The translations under genes and the position numbers were made by a program. Below, piece by piece: positions 37,591-49,895 of a stretch of DNA of 64,000 nucleotides. Location: assembly GCF_003473485.1 (NCBI RefSeq), contig NC_053042.1:43063262-43127261 (forward strand). Direction: 5' to 3'. Within the stretch, counting starts at the first letter, position 1. The number at the start of each line of letters is the position of its first letter. The stretch is from Medicago truncatula (Eukaryota > Streptophyta > Magnoliopsida > Fabales > Fabaceae). Below the pieces are notes generated by a model that worked only from the letters and a program-made list of their open reading frames with translations, ran no database searches and was not told the DNA's origin.

Positions 37591-39157
37591 GCTATTTAAA
37601 GGGAAAAGATTGTCCCGAAATCATCAAGAAAAAGAGATTGAACAATTAAAACAATTGGTTTTGCACAAAACACGGAAGAGAGAGAAATGTTAATGATAGT
37701 GAGGTAGGATTCCCTCAATTCTGAAGGACTCTCTTCTGAAAGATGAGACCATATAATAGTATGACACGTTTGACGCACGCCGCTTGTAGTCCAAAGACAC
37801 TAGGTCACCAACTTTATATTATGAATAGTTGACATTGAAGGATGGATGCATAATGTTATTGTGAAATAAAATAGGGTTTGCTTGATTATGGATGAGATAC
37901 ATGTTAATAAGCATAATATATAAATTATTGTAAAATAGAGATAAGTATAGATTGTTAGTATTCCTTAGTAACAGGAAATTGACTATGTTGAGTTGTTGGA
38001 GTCATAGCCACTGCCTTTGGAATAGGTTAGCATAGCAACAACAATAAGTTATACGCTCCACTCCTTAAGATTAGGAACTGAAGCTCCTCTCTTGTACCTT
38101 AAATACTGATGTATCTCTCTACCGTGAAATCAGAATTTGAAACTATTTTACATGTAAGGGTATGACAAGTGGGGCGCCACTTGTAGTCCGATGAAAACGC
38201 ATAAGAGAAATAACCAAGAAAAAACTACAAAGAACAACCAAGAAACTCTCACCAAAGGAGGATTAAATACGAGTTCTCACAATCACAAGAAAGGAACGTG
38301 AAAAGAAACAGAAAATAACAAGGAGGTGTGAAGCAAAAGGAAAAGGAAAACTGGGAACAAAGAAGAAAGGGTAACGTGTAGAGCTATAATATATTCATGA
38401 GGGATCCAAATCAAAGAATGAACAGAGGGATCCAAATCAAAGAATGAAAGCATATAAATATTGTTTTATGATATATATGGTTTAAACATTCAAAACACAA
38501 CCAAAAGTATTTGGATGAGGTGTATAGCTGAACCAAAGATTTGGGTTTGAATCTAGCCTTAAAATGCAGCAATATTAAGCGAGCAGAAATAAAGCAGAAT
38601 CTATCTGTTACCATTCATGCATTAAGCGAGCAATGTGCCTTTTTGAGAGAGATACCAATACTAGCAGGAAATCTTTTCTGCTGACATTCATAATATATAA
38701 CTAATTGGTCATAAAAAATGGTGCATGACATTGAACATGTGCCTCTTAATATCAAATATCATCTTTGTTTCTATTTAGGTATGAGTACATAAAAGGAAAA
38801 AAGAATCACCTATTCTGATTGCTTGTCCAAGATAGTCTTAACAAAGGGAAAAACAAAAGGACACCGAAAATAAAGAAGTTTTATGCATTCTTTTCAAAGA
38901 ACAAAAATTTTGAATTTAAAAACTGGCCACGAACCAACACAATTCAAGAGAAGATCATAATTTGAGTCTTCAAAAGAACATCTCCCAACAGGTAAATGCT
39001 TTTGACAATAGTCAATAAGAAATCAGCATATCACCTTTTTTTTTTTGAAACTCGATCGGTATCCGGTTTAAGCTATGAACCGACTCAACATATCACTTTC
39101 GTCTCCCTCATCTGAGATACTCTGAACAAGATAGTTCGAAAGCAAGTAAATAGAATT
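37591..39157. other. Spacer left of duplicated block A
   Basis: The minus-strand 60-aa frame at 37596-37778 is not supported as a gene. A 26-27 bp tandem repeat, gagggatccaaatcaaag plus aatgaa, lies at about 38399-38450. Confidence 0.4.
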
Positions 39158-39605
39158 ATGTTTACATTTAATTTTTTTTTTCTGTCTTAGAAAAATATCA
39201 AGTATCTAGAAGTCGTATTAAATCTAGGTTATTCTAAATTGAGTCAAAAAGGGAAATTGAGACTATAGAAATTAACATTAAAAATTATTTATTTTGCTTG
39301 TTTTGAAAGAAAATCTATTTCAAAAGAAATTTTACTTCAATTTTACATTGACTAATGCTATTCTTTTTTTTCTTGAAAGGATGACTAATGCTATCTTAGT
39401 TACCAATTAGAGGTTATGTCGACGGGTTAAGTAACAATGACTTCATGCCCGTTTTGCAAAGAGATTTAAGATTCTGAACCAATTTGTTACAACTATTTTT
39501 CGTGAAAAAATAAAACCTTCTTTAATGGAATAATCACTTTTAGATATTTTCATCCATTTGTTATGATCCCTTTCCTTAAATCTTTAATGGAGAAATTTTA
39601 GAACG

Positions 39606-40780
39606 TAGATTTTTTTAATTTGAACAAGGCAAAATGAAATATATTAAAATGAATAATGTATTTTAACCGGCACAAGGAGTTCAAAGGAAGAACACAAACT
39701 GTTACACAAGGAATGCTAAAAGTCTAAACCCAAACATACTAGTGGATTAAGCCACCACATATGATAATCAAAAGCAAAAGTAATTTAGTTTGCTTTCAAC
39801 CACCAAAAAGAGAGAAGCTTGATTATATCCACCAGTTATGCAAGGGTTCATCTTTAGTCTTATGCTATTTATTTCTTTCCAAATCACTCAAACACACACA
39901 AATCAAATTAAAGATTGAACGGATAAAAAAGTTTTAGGAAGAACAACCCAATTGGACAAATTGTAGGAAACAGCCCAATAACAAAAACAGTTTAACCGCA
40001 ACTATACCAATCCAATGACGAACAACATGCCAAATACTCCCAAAAAGAGAGGCCTTAAATGGAACTGTTTTGTGTCAAGTAATGCTTGATACAACAGAAG
40101 AAATTGATGGATCCATGGTTATCAGCATACGATAAACACCACTAACTAAATATCCGTTGGAAGGGTCTAACATCCATTGCCACCTATCCACCTCGACAAC
40201 CTGTAAAACAATATTATGAATGAGTGTGCAGCACTCCTCAACCACCTCTTCCTCCCACACAAACAACCTCATCTGCCACTTCTGAGCCTCCCAACCCTCT
40301 CCCAACCTTAAAGAAAATATATCAGCAACCGTTATATCTTTAGATTCAGATAACTGAAATGAACGACTAAATCAGACACTTAACGAAATACCACCAACCC
40401 ACCGATCAGTCCAAAAAATGTATTAACCCCATCACCAACCACCCTTCTCAAATTACCATCAAACCAATTTCCAACACCCATCCCATAACCACGACAAATC
40501 CCCTCCAACGCTTGCCATCAGGCAAACCCTCCCCGCCCTCCCTCCTTTATATGACCACCAAACTTACCTAGCCACCAAAACTTTGTTCCACAAACTACCT
40601 CTATCTACAACCATCCTCCAACACCATTTGCCTAGAAGCACAAAATTAAACGCCCTCACCCTCCTAACCCCCAATCAACCACTCTCCTTACTGAAACATA
40701 TATCATCCCATTTTACCCAAGGTATTTTCATATTATGCTCACCACCACCCAAATAAAATCATTTTAAATGAGATTCAATA
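39606..40780 (-). pseudogene. 5'-truncated LINE in block A
   Basis: The minus strand shows KIPWVKWDDICFSKE, RAFNFVLLGKWCWRM, SLWNKVLVAR, then the open stretch 40305-40075 with LFVWEEEVVEECC and WQWMLDPSNGYLVSGVY. This is the zf-RVT region of L1-type LINEs. Frameshifts and stops separate the pieces. The 3' end near 39611 shows a short T run. The last 200 bp are also present in block B (about 45825-46020), so the LINE was there before the duplication. Confidence 0.75.
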
Positions 40781-41170
40781 GAGGAGATGATACATGTAAA
40801 TGCCTTGAAGAAGGAAATAAAGTAGATCAGAAGAGAAGATATGACAGATTTCAAAAGAGCGAGACGACCCTCAAAAGAAGTAGATATGACAACTTTAATT
40901 AAGTTGTCTCACGCTATAATGTATCTGTTACCATTCACACAAAAAGGCACGGACCTTGATATGATGCCCACACCATGTAACAGTAGATGCTAGTCACATA
41001 TTTTTCTTGGTTTTGCTATAAGAAATTGGCATGTCTAGTTTACAACATAGGACACAAAGGGTAAAAAATATGTCTGCATTGCTTTCCGCAACTTTTGTGA
41101 GGAACATGACAACTTTGGTCTTTTAAGAATTAGACATGTCTCTAAATATTTTGGAGAGGATAAAACAAGG

Positions 41171-41171
<1 letters not shown>

Positions 41172-41220
<49 letters not shown>
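41172..41220. repeat. (TA)n microsatellite
   Basis: About 22 uninterrupted TA units, absent at the matching place in block B (near 46312). A plus-strand frame through it is only an Ile/Tyr repeat. Confidence 0.9.
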
Positions 41221-41222
<2 letters not shown>

Positions 41223-41929
41223 TTTGTTTCTCTTTACTATGTTAGTTATCAGAAAATACACCATCAATATATACTGGTTATAAATTATGATGTGTCTCAC
41301 ACATGGAAGATGGGGTTTCAATATTGAAACCCTAGAATTTGTTTCAAATGTCTTTTATTTCAGTGCTTGGATACTAGTGTTTGAAGAGAATTGATTGCAT
41401 TGAATTTATTATTTAACAAATGTTAATGTATTTATTCTCAACCCATTGTACTAAAAAGCATTTGGTAAAACATCTCACGTCACCACTTGGACTTTTTTCC
41501 TATGGCTTGCGTAATCATCATATTTATGAATTGACTTCCAACATCGAAAAAAGGTGGTGCTATTTTGTTGCAAGTGGTTTGCTCCATCTAGCAAAGGGGG
41601 TACAAATAAATAAATTCATGAATTTATTTGCTCCATCTATGCACAACCCATTCCTTGCAAGTTGCAGGGAATAATTCAAAGAAATATAGTTTGCATTATT
41701 GTTTTTTTAAAATTTTAACTCCACATGTACCTAAAGTCTAGATTCGACCCTGATGCCCTATAATATGATCTCATAGTGTTTCTATGATGAGATTTTGAAT
41801 ATAGCCAAAAATCACGATGAACATTAAAAGATGTTGAAAATCTACATTTTTAGATGTAGTAGAGAAGTTTAATAATGGGAATATAAAATAATATTTGAGT
41901 ACCACCAAAATAAAACATTCTCAAAACAC

Positions 41930-42010
41930 TTTATTGAAACAGACTAACCAAACAAAGTTTATCCTTAACAGCTAAACAACTTTATTGAAATAGACTAACC
42001 AAACAAAGTA
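41930..42010. repeat. Short direct repeat 3' of DUF789 copy 1
   Basis: ctttattgaaa.agactaac plus caaacaaagt occurs twice about 51 bp apart, just beyond the stop codon and probably in the 3' UTR. Confidence 0.6.
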
Positions 42011-42047
42011 AAAATTGAGCAATTCAACTTCCAGTGCTTAATGCCAA

Positions 42048-44073
42048 TTACTTGTCTTTCTTTTCTTCCACCCACTGCTTACCATGCCTAACAAAATGGT
42101 TGTGATCATAATGGCTGACAACATTCAAACTGTCTAACCAATCATCGGCAGCCTTCAACAAAGTGTTCAGTTGAGTTGATTCACGTGCTTTCGGAAAAGC
42201 CAAAATTGACCTTTTCAGCTTATCAGTAGTTAGGCCAAAAATTGGAAGAGGCATTTTCAGCGGTCCATCTCCATCATGCAACTTTGGTTGATTTTTGCCT
42301 GTGACGAAGGAAGAGATATAAAATTAGATAGGTGAAACAAAGAAGTTAATTTTGTATTTAGTAATGTTAGAATGAAACAGATGATCATATACTTTTAAAG
42401 TGAGCAGATAGATTGTGAAAGGTTAGAAATGCTGCTTTTATGTTTTTAAGCGTTGGTTTGGCGCGGATCCCATAAATTGGATACCTGAACACAAGTTTGA
42501 TTTGTTAGACGGACAAAGAAAAATTTAGAAAATAAATGACGGCAAAAGATGTACATTTTGAAACCTACCATGCCACAGAAAACCAACTGCATGGTGATAT
42601 ATCAGAGCTCCTGTAGGTTTTTATATAAGGACGCTCCTCAGCAAGAATTGAAACCTGAGAGATGAGAGAAATATTTAGCGTTTAAACTAGAAAAATGGAA
42701 TATAATGTGAAGAGGTATATCTGAAAATGAAAAGAACTTGCCTTATTAATCAGATGCATGCGTTCATGTGGACGTTCGTCCTCAAAGAATTGATAGACAA
42801 GCTTAGTTGTTGTCTTCTTTGAAGGCTCCAAACCACTTTTTTCCTCACTAGATTTCCTGCTAGAGATTCATTACAACAAAAACCACATATCTTAAACATT
42901 GGAGTGGTGGCAAAATGATGTCTTGAATTCAAAGAAAATAAAGAACTATTAAAAATGGACAAATGAAAAACCAACTTACTTCAATCCTTGATCATCCTCA
43001 ACATACAATTGAAGAGCAGAAAGAGATGGAGCAAAGTACTGTGCAACAGTTTCATGGTCGATTTGTTTAAAGGGCACCTCCACGCCGATAGCACTCCATT
43101 CATTATAAGACTCCCACAGGTCTTCAAGCACAAAATATGGTTTTCCCTCAGATTCAATGCTACTTCCCTCGATCTTAGGCTGTGTAATTCAAAGTCAAAA
43201 CATATATCAGTTATTAACAAAAAGAAATTTGATCAAAACTGAAAGCATTTGCAAATGATGAAAATAAATAATTAATAAAAAAATCATGATTAAGTACTCA
43301 TTTGTTACCGTTTTTTTCTCAAAAAATAAACTTTTTTTTTTCATTTTTTATTAATTAGTTTTAGGAGTTTTCATCTATTTATATAAATACAGTCTTTATT
43401 TAAAAAAACGAAGAATTTGACTAAGATCTAAATAATAGTTTAATTTAAAAGCTGTTTTGACTAGCTTCTCTTTTAAAAATAAAATAATAACAATAATAAT
43501 TAATAATTTTAATGATAGTCAACAAATACAAAATAACTTCAGTTTTTTATTTATTAAATTTTAAAAATTAATCTATAAATTATAAAATATTAAAATCCCT
43601 TTTTTATAATAAAAAATGGCCCCTAAAGTTTCTTCGAGGGATCAAAATTCAACACTATTCGATCTCGATCACCAAAGCATCCCGATAATGAAAATTTAGA
43701 TGAACTCAAGTCCATTGTCTTAAAATGTAAAAAAAAAAAAATAACAAAAATGGATGAGGAGGTAAGAGTTTTAAATATCATCTACGTGGCTATCACAAAA
43801 ACTGATAAAAAAAAAAGTGACAAAAATTAAAAGATTCAATTTTAACACCTTGGATGAAAATTTAACTGCCAGCAAAGGGGTCAGTGAGGATAGGAGGCTA
43901 TGAAGGTTGTCCCCGCTAATTGATCTCGGTAAAATCAACTCGTACAAGTTGACACGTATGTCCTGCTTAACTGATTCAGATTTCTCCAGCCGATTATTGT
44001 TGTTGTTATGTGGATCTGATTGGTTAGGTCCATTGTTTTTTGACAACGAAAATCGACTAGTAGAGTTTGACAT
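42048..44073 (-). CDS. DUF789 family protein, copy 1
   Basis: Six exons: 44073-43849, 43179-42980, 42856-42742, 42654-42569, 42484-42393 and 42298-42048, giving 322 residues. The order of conserved blocks fits plant DUF789: NLHSLLSSLTP; KPYFVLEDLWESYNEWSAIGVEVP; VAQYFAPSLSALQLY; LVYQFFEDERPHER; SSDISPCSWFSVAWYPIYGI; FLTFHNLS; KMPLPIFGL; and LLKAADDWLDSLN near the C terminus. The molecular function of the family is unknown to me. Intron 3 starts GCAAGT after AAG, a GC-AG intron, while copy 2 has GTAAGT there. Exon 2 could begin at 43179 (cag acceptor, adds Pro-Lys) or 43173. A TATA box lies about 180 bp upstream of the ATG. The gene is shorter than typical family members, mainly in the N terminus and mid linker. 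Confidence 0.88.
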
Positions 44074-44250
44074 GATCCGAAAGCAAATGAATTGACGGAT
44101 AATAACGAGAAAGAAACAATGAATGGAAAAAAATCGAATGGTGATAAGGAATAGAGCGTTGTGTTTGTGAGTTTGGATTGGAAGGGAGAAAGAAGCAAAA
44201 GCACAAAAGAAGATGTGTGTGTTATGTTTGTAATGAGAGGTTGAAGTGTG

Positions 44251-44260
44251 TTTATATAGA
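44251..44260 (-). promoter_or_regulatory. TATA box of DUF789 copy 1
   Basis: TCTATATAAA on the minus strand; the same TATA and flanks (cttctatataaacacac) are conserved at copy 2. Confidence 0.6.
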
Positions 44261-44342
44261 AGTAAGATGAGGCGATTAACAATGTGATTGGATAAAAATT
44301 AATTTTAAATGAATTTATAGTGTAACATTGATTATGATGAAA

Positions 44343-44420
44343 AGTGAATTGAAAGTAAAATAATTTAGGTTGAATATGAAGAAGTGAGTTGAAAGTAAAA
44401 TAATTTAGGTTGAATATGAA
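44343..44420. repeat. Tandem repeat at the right edge of block A
   Basis: Two copies of gtgarttgaaagtaaaataa plus tttaggttgaatatgaa, about 43 bp apart. Block B has one diverged copy of the unit, with a partial second. Confidence 0.65.
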
Positions 44421-44424
44421 TATG

Positions 44425-44729
44425 AATTTATATATTAAAATTTAGAACACATTCAATATTATTTTTTTATTTCACTTTTGTAGTAGTCAAAATTGGTTCT
44501 AAAGGTTTTGTAAAAAAAAAATAAAAAAAATAAAAAAGGTTTAGAACCAATATTAATATTTTGGTTGATTTCGAGTATAATTGATTTTGACCACATAATT
44601 AATTCTAATTTAAAACTACAATTTATAGCTTTTGACCAAAACGTTTAACAAAGTTAAAAAAAAATTGATTGAAACAAAGTTTAAAAAATTAAAATTAATT
44701 ATGAGATCATTTCACACGTATTAAAAAAT
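44425..44729. other. AT-rich spacer between block A and a foldback element
   Basis: Poly-A rich, no gene. Confidence 0.35.
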
Positions 44730-45241
44730 AGGCCAAATACCACTTTTGTTTCTTTTAGTTTGACAGAATTCACAAATTAATTCTTTAAGTTTCAAAAGTT
44801 TCGATTAGGTTCTTTTAGTTGATAAACTATTTCACCGTTACTGCTGTTGTCGGTCTCCGTTAAACTGATGTAACCGTGAAATTGTTAACGTGGATCAAAA
44901 TGTTGCCTTTTAAAAGCTTCAGGGTGTCAAAACGCTACGTTTAATGGTCACAAATGGTCATTTGTGACCATTAAACGTGACATTTTGACACCCTGAAGCT
45001 TTTAAAAGACAACGTATCCAAGTCAACAACTTAACGGCTACATCTGCATCAGTTAGTTATTAACTGATAGCATGGCTAACAGTGAAATAATTTATCAACT
45101 AAAAGAAGCTATTTGAAACATTTGAAAGGAGTAACTTGAAAATTTTGTTAAACTAAAACGATATAGTTGAAACTTTTAAAATTTAAAGGACTAACTTGAG
45201 AATTCTGTCAAACTAAAAGGACCAAACGTGGTATTTGGCCT
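44730..45241. mobile_element. Long foldback element, 512 bp
   Basis: The outer ends aggccaaatac and gtatttggcct are exact inverted repeats. Arms of about 250 bp pair along their length (agtttgacagaattc against gaattctgtcaaact). The centre is a near-perfect palindrome from about 44909 to 45010, around aatggtcacaaatggtcat. The flanks taaaaaata and taaaaaaata could be a 9-bp target duplication, as in Mutator-like elements. No coding capacity. Confidence 0.75.
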
Positions 45242-45354
45242 AAAAAAATATAATATAATATTCATTAAAATTTGAAAACAACAAATAAATAGGAACAAAA
45301 ATTGTCTACAAAAGCGAAAATTAAAGGGAACTTGGAGACTTGATAAGAAAAGGT

Positions 45355-45437
45355 CCCCGTGAGCATAGCTCAGTTGGTAAGGACAATACATAAAATATGC
45401 AAGGTCGGTGGTTCAAACCCCGGCCACCACAAAAAAA
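45355..45437 (+). mobile_element. SINE 5' part at the left edge of block B
   Basis: gagcatagctcagttggtaa (A box) and ggttcaaacccc (B box) with tRNA-like spacing, followed by an A run. The 3' tail seen in the copy at 52892 is missing; the sequence runs straight into block B. It is not a functional tRNA gene because there is no acceptor-stem pairing. Confidence 0.65.
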
Positions 45438-46087
45438 ATGTTTACTTTTAATTTTTTTTCAGTCTTAGAAAAATATCAAGTATCTAGAAGTCGCATTAAA
45501 TCTAGGTTATTATAAAGAAATTAACAATAAAAATTATTTATTTTACTTGTTTTGAAAGAAAATCTATTTCAAAAGAAAATTTACTGCAATTTTACATTGA
45601 CTAATTCTATCTTTTTTTTCTTGAAAGGATGACTAATATTACCTTAGTTACCAATTAGAGGTTCTGTAGTAATAATAACTTCATGCCTGTGTATAAAAAA
45701 ATTCAAGATTCTGAACCAATAAGAAAAAAAAACTTTAATAGAATAATCATTTTTAGATGTTGTCATCCGTTTGGTATGATCCATTTCTTCAAATCTTCAA
45801 AGGAGAAATTTTTAGATGGTAGATTTTTTTATTCGAACAATCCAAAATGAAATAAATGAAATATATTAGAACGAATAATGTCTTCTACATGGCATAAGGA
45901 ATGCCAAGTAAGAACACAAACAATTACAAATTCAAAAAGATTAGGACAAGGAATTTCTAAAGCCAAAACTCAAACATACTAGTGGAAGCCACATATGATA
46001 ATAAAAAACAAAAGTAATTTATATATGCTGCCAAATTGAGTAGATTGTTTGGGTTTTATGAGAAGTTGTAAAATCTAATTTCATTTA

Positions 46088-46235
46088 TGCTAAAATATGG
46101 TTTTAGTCCCTGCAAGTATGTCTCGTTTTGGTTTTAGTCCCTGTAAAAAAAAAATGTTTTTGAAAATAGTCCCTTAAAAAACAAAAAATTTTGCAGGGAC
46201 CTTTTTAAAAAACAAAATATTTTGCAGGGACCAAA
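46088..46235. mobile_element. Half MITE of the agtccctgcaa type
   Basis: Carries ttttagtccctgcaagtatg and inverted ttttgcagggacc blocks related to 30563-30950, but one terminus is lost. Confidence 0.45.
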
Positions 46236-46601
46236 AACTACAAAATGGATTCAGTCATCATGTGCCACGTATGCAAATCATCACAAAAATGGAGTTATAA
46301 AGTGCAATATTATTAATATTGGTTTGTTTCTCTTTAACCTGTTAGCTATCAGCAAAATACAACAACAATCTGGTTATAAATTATGATGTGTGCTCACACA
46401 TGGAAGATGGGGTTTCAATATTTGAAACCCTAGATTTTGTTTTCTAGTTTGTTTTAAATGTCTTTTATTTGAGTGCTTAGATACTACTATTTTGAAGAGA
46501 ATTGGTTGCATTGAATTTTTTTATTTAGCAAATGTTGGTATACATATACTCCACCCATTGTATAAAATATTTGGTAAAAAATCTCACGTCATCTCTTGGA
46601 C

Positions 46602-46727
46602 TTTTTTTTTTTGTCATGTAGTTTAGTGATCAGAGAAATTCATCTTAAAGATAAATAAGTGGAGGTCCCTGCACATATTATGCATTATCCCTTACCAAAT
46701 GAGCTAAGCTCATGGGGACAAACTCTT
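46602..46727 (-). mobile_element. Full-length SINE inserted only in block B
   Basis: On the minus strand: gagcttagctcatttgg A box, gcagggacctccac, then actaaactacatgac and poly-A (T run 46602-46612). Block A is uninterrupted at the same place (near 41490). Flanks cttggactttttt and cttaaactttttt look like a 13-bp target duplication with two changes. Confidence 0.75.
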
Positions 46728-48429
46728 AAACTTTTTTTGTTTACCTAAAAGAGTGAAGATGACTTATATGGCTTGCGTAGTCACCATATTTATGAATTGA
46801 CTTAGGACGACGAAAAAAGTGGTACTGTTATTTTGTTGTAAGTGGTTTGCATCATATTCATAATTGTTGGTCAAAAGAGATATTGATCAATTGTAATGAA
46901 GGCAACAATCAAAAGTCAAATGGATTTGGCAGTTCACAACATTTCATCATTCAGTGAACTGGTGTACAACTGTACATAACATAACTCACAAAACAACACT
47001 GACAAGTTTTTGTTTGCTAGTACCAGTGGATTTTCTATCAGTGACAGTAGGCATATGCCTCTTTAAATAGGTACAAGCATTGAAAAAATTTGGTTGATGT
47101 TACTTTCCAAGACAAACTTATTAGTAACCTTCCTAGTTATAACAGTAAGGTCAAAATTACAAGTTACAACAAACTAATTAGTAAGGTAACCAAGCTACCT
47201 AGTAATAACAGCAAGGTCAAAAATCAGTTATGCATTGAGACTTCTAAACTCTAATGGAAAAGATAAGCTAAGATAGTGGTGTAAACTTTATTCAAATAAT
47301 GAGGCTATAAAGTATGCAAAGTTTCCTTCATAGATACATAAATATCTCTTTCATCAAGGCAAAGGACGCCTGCATTTAGCAATTTTTGCATAAAGTTCTT
47401 CTCCCCTGGTAACCTCAATATTTCAAATAAATAAACAAATATGACTATATTTTGTAACCGTTTTTGAGATTTTAGTGGCCTAAGGCGAATTTACAATTTG
47501 GGCATAACTAAAAAGTATATAAAAATTTGATTTTTCAAAGCAAGAAAATAATTTGAATGAAGATGATCCCTCGAAAAAATTGCTTGAAGATAATTAGTAT
47601 TTTTTATCACGTTAAGAAATAATCTAATAAAAAATTCAAACTTCATACAAAAACATTGAATTTTTTATTTAATATTCAAACGATCATTCAAAATAATTTC
47701 TACGAACATTTCTAAATGGAAAGTAACAAATAATTGTGTTTGCATCAATATGTTCTATCATATATTTCTAAATACATAAAATGGCGAGTTAAGATCCTCT
47801 CCATTTAATCTCTTTTCTAAAATTAACGGAGTCAACTGTCAAGTAGTTTTTTAATAAGTTTAACTTTGAAAATTCGATAAGCAATTGAAACATTTGGATA
47901 ACAATATGCGGCTTTGATAAACACAAGAATTTCAAAAGCTAGCGTCAACACATTTGGCAAAGATATTTGCAATTTTTTCAAGTGGAAAAAAAAAAGACCA
48001 TTTGGATCAACATCCAACACATCCTTTTAGAATTTAATTATTGTTTTTTGTTTTGGCCTTAATATACCTTATTTATTTTATTTTAGGGCCTGAATTTTAA
48101 ACTTATTTTTTTAGGCCGAGGTCACCCTCCTCGCCTTGCCTCAAATACGGCTTTGGTTTACTTGAGAGGTGTCAAACTGTCAGTTTAGTGTAAGAACTTG
48201 ACTTGTTAACTTCAATGGACGTAATTTGAATCACACAAGACAATTGTAAAATGATCATTAGTGTCATTGTTATTAATAATAATTTCCTCTTACTCATTTT
48301 TTTAAAAGAAATTTACATTCATATTTAATCTGACTACTCTCTTAGTTACAAGCATAAATTGAACAAGTCGCTTGGGTGTGTGTTTATGGCACCCCTTTGC
48401 ATGAATTAAATGTTAATTTTTATTTTCAT
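46728..48429. other. Block B sequence without gene
   Basis: The first 150 bases still align with block A. The rest (about 46880-48429) has no counterpart in A, no recognisable frame and many AT-rich runs; probably inserted or decayed TE sequence. Confidence 0.4.
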
Positions 48430-49330
48430 CGAGCTAGCAGCGGTGAAGGGATATGCAGGTTGATGATTGCACCATTAACAAAGTAAGAATGGATGCTCGT
48501 ATTCTTAATCAACTTCATGTTTGGAAGATATCAATGTGATCGAAGAAATATTGGTAGAGGATTTAAATTTTGGTTTAGCTGAAGATGCATGTTTAGTTGA
48601 TTTGAAGAAGAGGTTGATAGAGAATCTGTTTATTCTGAGCCACACTGTTTGCAAGATGATGTTCAAGTTGTTGAAACACTAACAGTTACATGATAATTGG
48701 TCACCTCGTGAAGGGCGAGACATAGCCAAGGGTGATTCAGGTTATCACGGTAAATGCTTCAATCGACAAGAGGAAAGGGTTCGGTTTGTTCAGGAGGGGG
48801 ATGTCAAATCGCGACAACAAGTTCTGACTCCTACGGATGGTATAAAATCGGTTGTTGATGAACAAAATGATAGTTTTGCTTCGGTTTCTAATGGGCCTAT
48901 GCAGGGTTCAATTAATCAAGATAAATAACCTAAGGTTAAAAGGTCCAGATTGTGTCCTCTAAATCAACAATGGTTCCCAACATTGGGACCTTGGAGATAT
49001 GAGTGGTTACAAGATAAAAATATAGGCAATGCGGGGACTATTGTCTCACGAAAAAAGAAGCCGAAGAATATCTAAAGCGAAGCAAAAGGAAAAGGTTAGT
49101 TAACAAATCTTCCGAGTCTTCTGTAAAAGTAAATGCAGTACCTTTGTCAGCTGGAACGTCTCTTTCAATTTTTAATGATGATTGAAAAAATTGGATGATA
49201 CTTCGTGCTAATTATGAGGTGGCGGATGAGGATGTTTGCAGAGTAGGCAAGTCCATTCTAGTGGGTTTTAGAAGGGTGAGGTGAGGTAAGTGGTAAAATT
49301 AGAGTGGAGGGGAAGATGTAGTTGGTAGTT
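48430..49330 (+). pseudogene. LINE ORF1-like remnant
   Basis: The plus strand reads a broken VDDCTINKVRMDARI segment, then acidic stretches, then PREGRDIAKGDSGYHGKCFNR and EERVRFVQEGDVKSRQQ up to a stop near 48928, and more frameshifted coding beyond. The style (ARI…, acidic middle, Gly/Arg-rich end) resembles the gag-like ORF1 of plant LINEs that carry DUF4283. It has no counterpart in block A. Confidence 0.5.
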
Positions 49331-49895
49331 AGGGTTATTGTTGGGATTTATCAAACATACCCGTACTCAAGCCTATTACGCTCATTGAGTTTTTATGTTG
49401 GGATTTTAAATACAGCAAAAATCTTGATGAACATTAAAAGATGAATCTACAATTTTAGATGTAGAAGAGAAGTATAATATTGGGATTAAAAAAGAATATT
49501 TGAATGGCAACCAAAATAAAATCTTCTTAAAACACTTTAAATAAGGTGCGATACAATACTTGTCGCCAAAATTGTGTTTGGCATGCTGACGTTAATTTGC
49601 ATGATACAACTAGTACATTGATTATTCTTACTATTTTTTAGCTACGACAATTTCAACGATAAAATTTAATGATACATGCATGCATAGGGTAGATACAAGA
49701 TATATATCTATATCTTGCTAGCTTGATTTAAGAGACTTACTATTTAACCAAAATAAATGTGCAACCAAACAAAATAAAAGATGCAGTCACTGATTTAACT
49801 TCAACCATTTCCAAGTATGGTTGAAATCTTTGTCATGATGGATCTTCAACCTTCAGCCTTAACAAAATGGTTCCTAATGCCAACCAGCAGTCTTT

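Larger units (their letters stand above)
39158..44424. repeat. Segmental duplication, block A
   Basis: This block matches block B (45438-52862) in the same order and orientation. Anchors in A: aaaatatcaagtatctagaa near 39190; catactagtgg near 39737; ttggtttgtttctcttta at 41219; cacacatggaagatgggg near 41300; gatgaacattaaaagatg near 41816; and the whole DUF789 gene. A keeps a LINE tail (39606-40780) that is mostly missing in B, and a long TA run. Confidence 0.85.

Noticed and set aside
37596..37778. 60-aa minus-strand frame
   Set aside because: Short, no start context or domain; may be part of a dispersed repeat but I cannot support a gene.
41136..41327. 63-aa frame with an Ile/Tyr repeat
   Set aside because: It is a translation of the (TA)n microsatellite.
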